Position numbers and translations under genes: made by a program | Shown: piece after piece, positions 29,577 to 35,788 of the stretch | Layout: the number at the start of each line of letters is the position of its first letter | Position numbering within the stretch: the stretch's first letter is position 1 | The notes under the pieces: generated by a model | Seen by the model: only the letters and a program-made list of their open reading frames with translations | What the model was told of the DNA's origin: nothing | The model's database searches: none | NCBI GenBank assembly: GCA_017561205.1 | Contig: JAFZDL010000055.1 | Span: 1-44,979, forward strand | DNA from: Oscillospiraceae bacterium | GTDB lineage: Bacteria; Bacillota; Clostridia; Oscillospirales; Oscillospiraceae | Reading direction: 5' to 3' | Length of the DNA stretch: 44,979 nucleotides

Positions 29577-30638
29577 TCAGTTATTCTCCTTAATCAGTTG
29601 ATAGACTTGCGGCCAGGCACCCACAAGGACACCGGATACAAAGTCGGGATCATAGTTTTTGATGGGGGTTGCTTCCGGGTAGTAGCCTCTGCTGGCTACC
29701 GCTTTCCGAATCTGTGCTTCAGTAACCTTATTCTGCTCCATCAGCTGGTGCAGTGCCGGAGGAATACCGTCATTGTCAAAAAGGGAGTTCTGGGTCGTCT
29801 CCGGCAAGACAGACCCACCCGTCGTAGGGTTTTCCTCTTTCTTCGGTGCAGGGGGTGGAGGTGTGACCGCAGGCGGTACGGAGATGGTGGGAGCTGCCGC
29901 AGCGGAAGGGGCTGCATTGAAGCAGTGGGCAATGTGAGAGAAGTCAAAGGGAAGCTTCTCGGGCAGACCAAAGCGGTTCTTTGCATCCCAACAGGGGTGG
30001 TGGGTGGTGTGCATGACCCGTTTGCCACCGGTCACTTTGTTCTTCTCCATCTCGTTTTTGCCCTTGATTACATAGGTCTCATAGTTGGCGAACAGAACCA
30101 TATCTGCCCATTCCTTGAGCATATTGGCAATGCTGCATTTCTGGGCATTGATCAGCTTCAGTTCCCAACGGTCATAGGCACCGGATTCGTCCGGCTGCTC
30201 AAATTTTCGCATAGCAGCGTGGGCGGTGACGATCACATTGATACCACGATCTGTTACCTGATCCAGAAGGTTCAGCATCCTGCCGAAGTCTTCATACACA
30301 TAGGTATAACCCTTGCCATAGCCGAAATCTTCAAGACCGGATTTGCTGTTCTTGGAACACACACCGTCACGGCACAGCCGCTCTGCCCAGTCTGCGGTAT
30401 CCAACACAAGGGTCTGGCATACCGTAGGATTGGAAATGACATAGCGGATCTCTTCCTGGATCATCGTGAAGCTGGTGGGTGCAGGCAGTCGCCGGACATT
30501 CATTCGAGATGTACTGCCTTCGGTGTCGATGAACAGAGGTCCGGGTGCCTGCGCTGCGAAGGTGCTCTTGCCGATACCTTCAGGACCATAGATAACCACC
30601 TTGAGAGGGGTGGACAAAACTCCGGATGTAATTTGCAT
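29577..30638 (-). CDS. Sak4-like RecA-type ATPase (AAA_24)
   Basis: 353 residues with a single RecA-like core: Walker A GPEGIGKS (18-25), LFIDTEGST (about 35-43), Walker B TLVLDTAD (about 76-83), and VIVTAHAAMRKFEQP at about 140-155. Members promote single-strand annealing with the phage SSB, fitting the DUF669 neighbour. The C-terminal 120 residues hold a Pro-rich linker (VPPAVTPPPPAPKKEE) and a small tail domain (HQLMEQNKVTEAQIRKAVASRGYYP). It overlaps the SMC-like gene by 1 bp. Confidence 0.9.
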   Translation of the reverse strand: MQITSGVLSTPLKVVIYGPEGIGKSTFAAQAPGPLFIDTEGSTSRMNVRRLPAPTSFTMIQEEIRYVISNPTVCQTLVLDTADWAERLCRDGVCSKNSKSGLEDFGYGKGYTYVYEDFGRMLNLLDQVTDRGINVIVTAHAAMRKFEQPDESGAYDRWELKLINAQKCSIANMLKEWADMVLFANYETYVIKGKNEMEKNKVTGGKRVMHTTHHPCWDAKNRFGLPEKLPFDFSHIAHCFNAAPSAAAAPTISVPPAVTPPPPAPKKEENPTTGGSVLPETTQNSLFDNDGIPPALHQLMEQNKVTEAQIRKAVASRGYYPEATPIKNYDPDFVSGVLVGAWPQVYQLIKENN

Positions 30639-31936
30639 TAGAACACACCTGCCTTCCAGCCAGAATTGGCAGCCGGGATCTCCGGCAGTACTTCACCGGC
30701 CACGTGGCCGTCCTCAATGATGATGGTACACTCGGAGCCGGTACTGACCCGGGTGGCAATAGCCTGTAGGTTCTGAGTCTCAAGCCACTGCCCAAAGGTC
30801 TGCATAGTCTGCAGATCCATCTGCTCCAACTTATCCAACAGGACAAAGCCACACTCGGGATTAAGAGCACGGACAATAGCGGTGGCTACCTTCAGTTGGT
30901 CACTGCCGCTCATGCCGTCCCACTTCTTGCCGTGGTAGGTCAGTTCTCCGTCCTCCACGGACAGGCCCTCCAAGGGAAGCACAGCGTCTGCCAGAAGATC
31001 GACCTTTGCTTTGCGGACACTTTCAAGCTGTCCGGTCAGATCGTCATACTGCTGACTGTGCTGCTGGGCATCCTGCTCAGCACGCTCCCGGTCGCTGTTG
31101 GCACGGACCTTGACATTGATAGCTTCAATGTTCTCCAGATCCTGCTCAATCTGCGCGGTGGATTCGTCCTGCAGCTCAGCGGCAGACTTCCGGGCGGTAT
31201 CTAAATCTTCGCAGATGGTGTTGTACTGCTCTTGCAAACTAAGCAATTCGTTCTGCAATGATTCAATGCGCTGCCGGGTGTTGGAGCATTGAAATTCCAG
31301 TTGGGACAGCTGCTGCCGCTTGCGCTGATTCTCACCGTTGTGGGCAAGGATTGCCTGCTGTCGCTGGATCAGCTCGAGGGCAGATACAGGCTCTGCCGGT
31401 GCGTCCGGGTAGTAAGGCATTTCCAAAGCGAATTTCTTCTTTTGGTCAGCGATCTGCCCGATAGCATGGCGGCGGTTATACAGATCTCTTTCCTGTAATT
31501 CCAGAGCGTGGAGCTGATCTCCAACGCCGATAACCTGCAGGAGGGTTTCGGCTTTGTCTCTGCTGGACTGCTCCATGAACTTGGGGAGGTTCAGTGCCAG
31601 CTCTTCTACAAAGCTGTTGAGCAGCTGCTGCCCTCTCTTCTGCCCGTTGGGATCTGTGACCTTGAGGACACTGTTCTTACCGGCTCTCTCTACGATCAGA
31701 CCGTTGGACAGGGTGATTTTGATTCGGGGTGGGATAGTGGAGCCGTCCCTTGTAGGATTACTGGGCCGGTAGCGGTCGCCACCTAATGCCCAGGCGATGG
31801 TGTCGAGAATACTGGTCTTGCCTTGGTTGTTATTGCCACCGATTACCGTAAGGCCGGAGGGTGACGGTTCCAAAGCTACCGCACGGATGCGCTTGACATT
31901 CTCAGCTTCAAGCGCTGCGATCTTTACAGCACACAT
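30638..31936 (-). CDS. SMC/RecN-like AAA ATPase with coiled coil
   Basis: 432 residues. Walker A GGNNNQGKTS is near residue 33. A coiled-coil region spans about 170-320 (NQRKRQQLSQLEFQCSNTRQ; AAELQDESTAQIEQDLENIE). A Walker B-like LLDKLEQMD follows near residue 380, with an ABC-like MSGSDQ signature about 40 residues earlier. This is the RecF/SbcC-type phage ATPase coded next to Sak4. The start is ATG 31936, spaced eight bases from AAAGGA; ATG 31942 is closer and less likely. It is probably a recombination or replication repair factor. Confidence 0.9.
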   Translation of the reverse strand: MCAVKIAALEAENVKRIRAVALEPSPSGLTVIGGNNNQGKTSILDTIAWALGGDRYRPSNPTRDGSTIPPRIKITLSNGLIVERAGKNSVLKVTDPNGQKRGQQLLNSFVEELALNLPKFMEQSSRDKAETLLQVIGVGDQLHALELQERDLYNRRHAIGQIADQKKKFALEMPYYPDAPAEPVSALELIQRQQAILAHNGENQRKRQQLSQLEFQCSNTRQRIESLQNELLSLQEQYNTICEDLDTARKSAAELQDESTAQIEQDLENIEAINVKVRANSDRERAEQDAQQHSQQYDDLTGQLESVRKAKVDLLADAVLPLEGLSVEDGELTYHGKKWDGMSGSDQLKVATAIVRALNPECGFVLLDKLEQMDLQTMQTFGQWLETQNLQAIATRVSTGSECTIIIEDGHVAGEVLPEIPAANSGWKAGVF

Positions 31937-31985
31937 TGACATTTTCCTTTCAGTAGATTAGAATGATGGTGGATCTTTTTCCATT

Positions 31986-32026
31986 GCCGCCTTTCCAGAC
32001 TGCTACTCTGGAGGGCGGCTTTTTTA
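31986..32026 (+). terminator. Plus-strand terminator inside the minus-strand early operon
   Basis: Stem GCCGCC-CCAGA / TCTGG-GGCGGC with T7 on the plus strand, exactly in the 81-bp gap between the Spo0A-like and SMC-like genes. The T-run is only on the plus strand, so it should stop antisense transcripts rather than the operon. On the minus strand it may still be an mRNA hairpin. Confidence 0.7.
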
Positions 32027-32506
32027 CGCCTGCGCACGGACCACATTGGAGATCCGGGCGATAAACTCGCTGTTGGTAGGCTTGCCTTTAGTAGCACTGA
32101 CAGTGTTACCGAAGTACACTTGAAGGATTTCAAGATCGCCTCTGTCCCACGCAATTTCGATAGCATGCCGGATTGCACGTTCTACTCGGGAACCGGTGGT
32201 GTTATACTGCTCTGCTACCGTGGGATACAGATAGCTAGTGATTTTATCCACTGCGGTAAAGTCGTTCGCTGCGAGGGTCAGTGCAGCAACAAGGTACCGC
32301 TGTCCCAGAATGTGATCCGGTACACCCAAGTCAAGCAGAACTCTGCGGATAGTTGCATCCACATTTCTCTGTGCAACTGGGGGAGCGGTGGGAATGGAGT
32401 TGTCGAGGATTCCTCGGCAGGTGGCCATTGCTTCTGCGCGGCCTTCCTCAGTTTCAGCGGTGCAAAGACGCATAAGAGCGTCAACCTTCATTTCCAGATT
32501 ACTCAT
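32024..32506 (-). CDS. Spo0A C-terminal DNA-binding-domain protein
   Basis: 160 residues without a receiver domain. From about residue 50 it matches the sigma-A-activating, 0A-box-binding domain of Spo0A: DATIRRVLLDLGVPDHILGQRYL, then ITSYLYPTVAEQYNTTGSRVERAIRHAIEIAWDRGD and GKPTNSEFIARI. The recognition helix (SRVERAIRHAIE) is strongly conserved. The N-terminal 45 residues are unrelated and helical. Spo0A controls sporulation; a phage copy could steer host genes or time phage genes with sporulation. It starts with GAAAGGAG seven bases upstream and overlaps the previous gene by 8 bp. Confidence 0.93.
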   Translation of the reverse strand: MSNLEMKVDALMRLCTAETEEGRAEAMATCRGILDNSIPTAPPVAQRNVDATIRRVLLDLGVPDHILGQRYLVAALTLAANDFTAVDKITSYLYPTVAEQYNTTGSRVERAIRHAIEIAWDRGDLEILQVYFGNTVSATKGKPTNSEFIARISNVVRAQA

Positions 32507-32864
32507 GGTGTTTCTCCTTTCTTTGGTGGCGGCCTACGAAAAGGCCAATCTTACAGCTTGCAATGCACAGGCACACGGCGGTACCGGGCAATGCAATAAA
32601 CGGAACGATGTACCCCATAAAATGGGAAACCAGCAGGACAGCAGCCAATGCGAACATAGTTGCAGACCATTTGACGGTGCTCCGCAGAGCTTTCATCTTC
32701 CGGCCAGCATTGCGCTTCATGGTATCGCTGCGCTTCTTGGCAGCCATAATACGATTACCAGTCAGCCTGTTCAGTGTGGCAAACCATAATACATCTTCGT
32801 CGATGTGGATAGACTGCACACCGTTGTCAGTCTTGTGGGCAAGGTAAATTCCGTTATTATTCAT
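32499..32864 (-). CDS. Two-transmembrane phage protein of unknown function
   Basis: 121 residues: a soluble N-terminal half rich in basic residues, then two hydrophobic segments (about residues 66-84 and 86-108), then a basic tail ending KEKHHE. The start is preceded by GAAGGAG. It overlaps the Spo0A-like gene by 8 bp. The topology suggests an inner-membrane protein, perhaps involved in exclusion or sensing, but nothing more can be said. Confidence 0.65.
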   Translation of the reverse strand: MNNNGIYLAHKTDNGVQSIHIDEDVLWFATLNRLTGNRIMAAKKRSDTMKRNAGRKMKALRSTVKWSATMFALAAVLLVSHFMGYIVPFIALPGTAVCLCIASCKIGLFVGRHQRKEKHHE

Positions 32865-32867
32865 TTT

Positions 32868-33035
32868 TCATACTCCTTCTGGGGCCGGGTGGCCATATTT
32901 CTCTAAGTACCAGGCTTGGAATGCTGCCTCGTGTTCTGGATCTTTGTAGTAATCCAAGATTCTATCAGCAATCATTACAATTCCTCGGGCCAGCGTGTCT
33001 ACCTGCTGCGGGGTTAGGGTGCAGTTTGGATTCAT
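32868..33035 (-). CDS. Small early protein (55 residues)
   Basis: MNPNCTLTPQQVDTLARGIV onwards, helical and acidic, ending PAPEGV. It is followed three bases later by the start codon of the next gene, whose ribosome site lies in its last codons. Small early proteins next to Cro are candidates for the recombination directionality factor a serine integrase needs, but there is no motif to support that. Confidence 0.65.
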   Translation of the reverse strand: MNPNCTLTPQQVDTLARGIVMIADRILDYYKDPEHEAAFQAWYLEKYGHPAPEGV

Positions 33036-33050
33036 CGCGATCACCCCAAA

Positions 33051-33212
33051 TCAGTACGGGTCGGGATAGGCCCGGTCGATGAGCGCTTTCAGCTTCGGCC
33101 AGTCATCGGCAAAATCAATATGCGCTCTGCGGAGGATGCTTTCTTTCAGCGGAACAGGGTCTGCCGGATTTAACGCATCCCAGTATTCTTTGAATGTGAA
33201 TTTGCGGGGCAT
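33051..33212 (-). CDS. Small early protein (53 residues)
   Basis: MPRKFTFKEYWDALNPADPV onwards, with GGAAGG six bases before the ATG. Charged and helical, ending LKALIDRAYPDPY. Second gene after the Cro-like regulator. Function unknown; as for its neighbour, an excision or regulatory role is possible by position only. Confidence 0.65.
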   Translation of the reverse strand: MPRKFTFKEYWDALNPADPVPLKESILRRAHIDFADDWPKLKALIDRAYPDPY

Positions 33213-33253
33213 GTGCCACCTTCCTTTCCGTCCTAATTAGGACCGTAATTGCG

Positions 33254-33472
33254 TTAGCCTGTGGTTGTGATAGGTGCGTCCAGCTGGTCATCATCTTGAA
33301 GCAACTCATCGACAGTGCACTCTAAGATTTTTGCAATAGCAGGAAGCCGCTTTGCCGTAGGCATTGCCTTTCCGTGCTCCCAGTTGTGAACAGCAGTCTG
33401 GTCGACACCAAGCATTTTCGCAAGGTCGTTCTGACTTAAGCCAAGCTTCTTGCGTCTACTTGCAATTCCCAT
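33254..33472 (-). CDS. Cro-like XRE-family repressor
   Basis: 72 residues that are nearly all one helix-turn-helix domain: SRRKKLGLSQNDLAKMLGVDQTAVHNWEHGKAMPTAKRLPAIAKIL. It is the first gene leftward from the control region and opposes the CI-like gene, the usual position of Cro. It should turn down the lysogenic repressor and set early transcription. AGGAGG lies eight bases before the start codon. Confidence 0.92.
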   Translation of the reverse strand: MGIASRRKKLGLSQNDLAKMLGVDQTAVHNWEHGKAMPTAKRLPAIAKILECTVDELLQDDDQLDAPITTTG

Positions 33473-33685
33473 CTACATACCTCCTTTTACAAAATATGAG
33501 TTTTACTCATTGACAAGCAACAAGAAATGAGGTAGAATTGTTTTGTGGAACGATAAACACTCAGCAGAAGGGGCTTTCCCCTCCGGCAGTATTTCTTATT
33601 GCTAAAATGAGTTTACCTCATTTATGAGTGTTTGTCAATGAGTAGATTTCATTTCTACATTTTTAACAAATGAGGAGGCTTCATT
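33473..33685. promoter_or_regulatory. Lysogeny control region with four operators and divergent promoters
   Basis: Four inverted repeats of the form ATGAG-N5-(C/T)TCAT at 33496-33510, 33607-33621, 33638-33652 and 33670-33684. On the minus strand TTGTCA directly precedes operator 1, and on the plus strand TTGTCA (33632-33637) directly precedes operator 3, so both promoters carry an operator in the spacer. Operator 4 covers the ribosome site (GAGGAGG) of the repressor gene. A GGGG-CTTT-CCCC hairpin lies mid-region. Confidence 0.85.
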
Positions 33686-34174
33686 TTGGCTATTATTTCT
33701 GAATTCTACAAAAGACTGCGTGATCTTTGTGAGGAAAGGAACATGACCGTAAATGAGTTGGTGCGAATTCTCGACTTATCGAGCGGTTCGCCAACAGCTT
33801 GGAAAAGCGGAGCCACACCGCGACGTGCGACTGTTCAAAAAATTGCTGATTATTTTCATGTTTCTGCAGATTACCTGTTAGGGAATGTATCTGAACCTTA
33901 TTTCTGTTTGGATGATGACCGCATTCTCGCTGACATCAATAGCTATGAAACAGAAAATGCGCCCGCCCTCACAGAGAGGGACAGGCGCGATATTGCCAGA
34001 GATCTGGAAGATATGATGGCTCATTTAGAATCCTCCGGAGATCTAATGTTTTATGGAGATCCTATGAGCGACGAAGCAAGGGAGAGCATCCGGGCCGCTA
34101 TGAAACTAGGACTGGAAGCCGCTAAGCTGAAGAATAAAGAACTGTATACGCCGAAAAAGTATAGAAAGGGATAA
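33686..34174 (+). CDS. CI-like XRE-family phage repressor
   Basis: 162 residues. The N-terminal helix-turn-helix (KRLRDLCEERNMTVNELVRILDL, then AVQKIADYFHVSADYLLG-type pattern) binds the operators upstream. The rest (about 80-160) is helical and acidic (ALTERDRRDIARDLEDMMAHLE), with no S24 peptidase pair; repression is probably lifted by the ImmA/IrrE protease coded next. The start codon is TTG at 33686, seven bases after GAGGAGG; the ribosome site overlaps operator 4, so autoregulation can act on initiation of transcription and translation. Confidence 0.93.
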   Translation: MAIISEFYKRLRDLCEERNMTVNELVRILDLSSGSPTAWKSGATPRRATVQKIADYFHVSADYLLGNVSEPYFCLDDDRILADINSYETENAPALTERDRRDIARDLEDMMAHLESSGDLMFYGDPMSDEARESIRAAMKLGLEAAKLKNKELYTPKKYRKG

Positions 34175-34180
34175 TTGCCG

Positions 34181-34651
34181 ATGAAATTAAAGCGTTTGGC
34201 TGAATCCTTGGTGAAAAAATATCATACCCGCAACCCATTCCGGATTGCCGACGCTTTGGGATATATTGTGCTCCGGGTGCCATTGAAGGGGATCCGTGGT
34301 TATTACCGCCATATGAAGCGGCGCACAATTATCTACATAGACAGCAGTTTGGACTGGTGGGAGGAAGATTTTGTGTGCGCTCATGAAATTGGGCATGCCC
34401 TTTTACACCGGGGATGTAACCGCATTTTTATGGATAGCAACACATATTTCAAGGTGGATCAATATGAGATTGAGGCGGATAAATTCGCACTGAATCTACT
34501 ATACTCAGATGATGATGTTGCTTGCTTCTTCTGCCTGCCAGCGGAGGTATTTGCCGATGCTGTAGGAGTAAGCACCGAGATAGCTCTGTATAGAATGGAT
34601 CTTGTTGATTTCAAAAAGCTAAATGAGGAGTGGGCTCGGACGCACAGTTAG
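34181..34651 (+). CDS. ImmA/IrrE zinc metalloprotease
   Basis: 156 residues with the gluzincin-like zinc motif HEIGHALLH (about 68-76) and a downstream Glu in YEIEADKFAL. This family cleaves phage repressors in response to DNA damage or other signals (ImmA of ICEBs1, IrrE). It follows the repressor gene by 6 bp and is almost certainly its partner. The TTG at 34175 would add two residues; the ATG at 34181 has GAAAGGG upstream. Confidence 0.94.
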   Translation: MKLKRLAESLVKKYHTRNPFRIADALGYIVLRVPLKGIRGYYRHMKRRTIIYIDSSLDWWEEDFVCAHEIGHALLHRGCNRIFMDSNTYFKVDQYEIEADKFALNLLYSDDDVACFFCLPAEVFADAVGVSTEIALYRMDLVDFKKLNEEWARTHS

Positions 34652-34724
34652 TGGATCTGTACGTACAGATCCGTTGCTTGCAAGACTGATGCCATAGAAG
34701 ATATTCCAAAGGGGTGGAACATAA

Positions 34725-35666
34725 ATGTCCTACACTATACGCAAATTTGCACACTATGCTGTGAGATCTGTAGCCGCATTTTTGAGTTGGCTAGTATTGA
34801 CGGCGGTTTTAATGTGCATTCCTTCTTTTATAGAGGCTAGCGGTGATTCGGTTACGCTAACTTCTCCCATTCCTATATTGATACCGCTGGCTATCGCAGT
34901 AGGTGTTTTCTTCCTGATTAAGAAGCCGTTGAATAACAGCAACCACTTCTATAACCCGGACGCTTTTCTATCCCACACAGATTATAGAAGCACCCAAAGT
35001 AGCAGTGTTGAAACAGAACTTATGGAAATTGACCTTATGGAAGGTCTGGACTTTGAGTACTGGTGTGCCGATCTGCTAACCAGTCTGGGGTATACGAATG
35101 TTGAAGTTACAAGGGGAAGCGGTGATCAGGGCGTTGATGTGCTTGCTCAAAAAGATGGTATTAAATATGCCATTCAGTGCAAGTGCTATTCGTCCAACCT
35201 TGGAAATACTCCTGTGCAGGAGATCAACACCGGCAAAGTGATCTATCATTGCCATGTTGGCGTAGTAATGACTAACCGCTACTTCACAGAGGGAGCAAAG
35301 GAAGCTGCCGAAGCCACTGGTGTTCTCCTGTGGGATCGAGACTGGATTGCTGAGGGGTTGAAGGCTACCGGCAGAACCGACGGGAAGAGCAGCTGCGAAG
35401 TATCTACAGAATCCCCCTTAAATACTGACATACACTACAGTGAGGATAACAAGCTTTGCTGTGAGGCTGTAGATGCAATAATGACTTCTCGTAAAGCAAC
35501 TGTGGCTGTGATTCAGCGCAAGCTAAAAATTGGGTATGCTCAAGCTGCTAGACTTATGGATATGATAGAACAACGCGGCATTGTTGGCCCGTTTCAAGGC
35601 AGTACACCCAGAGAAATTCTTATAACGGATACTCAATGGGAGAATATGCGTACCCACTTCAAATAA
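34725..35666 (+). CDS. Membrane-anchored Mrr-type nuclease with FtsK-gamma-like winged helix
   Basis: 313 residues. Two hydrophobic segments (about 14-34 and 46-65) anchor it. From about 105 to 215 it carries the Mrr_cat PD-(D/E)XK core: FEYWCADLL, the G-S-G-D-Q-G-V-D segment (131-138) and QCK (151-153), so the probable catalytic residues are E111, D138, Q151 and K153. Residues about 245-302 (AVDAIMTSRKATVAVIQ, GYAQAARLMDMIEQRGIVG, then a PREILI strand) match the gamma winged helix of FtsK, which reads KOPS sequences near dif. The gene sits between the repressor/protease pair and the integrase, the usual slot for lysogenic conversion or exclusion genes. A DNA-entry defence at the membrane is a plausible inference. 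Confidence 0.85.
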   Translation: MSYTIRKFAHYAVRSVAAFLSWLVLTAVLMCIPSFIEASGDSVTLTSPIPILIPLAIAVGVFFLIKKPLNNSNHFYNPDAFLSHTDYRSTQSSSVETELMEIDLMEGLDFEYWCADLLTSLGYTNVEVTRGSGDQGVDVLAQKDGIKYAIQCKCYSSNLGNTPVQEINTGKVIYHCHVGVVMTNRYFTEGAKEAAEATGVLLWDRDWIAEGLKATGRTDGKSSCEVSTESPLNTDIHYSEDNKLCCEAVDAIMTSRKATVAVIQRKLKIGYAQAARLMDMIEQRGIVGPFQGSTPREILITDTQWENMRTHFK

Positions 35667-35670
35667 AAGA

Positions 35671-35702
35671 AAATGCCCTCCCGAAGTTGCAGCTCCGAGA
35701 GG
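35671..35702 (+). terminator. Hairpin after the Mrr-like gene
   Basis: GCCCTC / GAGGGC enclosing CCGAAGTTGCAGCTCCGA, 10 bp past the stop codon, with an inner part that may extend the stem. It lacks a T-run, so it may act as an mRNA stabiliser or weak terminator. The following gap also holds GGGGATA...TATCCCC (about 35732-35765). Confidence 0.5.
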
Positions 35703-35788
35703 GCGTGTAGAAAACCACTCAATACCACTTGGGGATAGTCTACCTGTGTATGATAGCATATCCCCTCTGAAAAAGCAAGGAGAAACCC

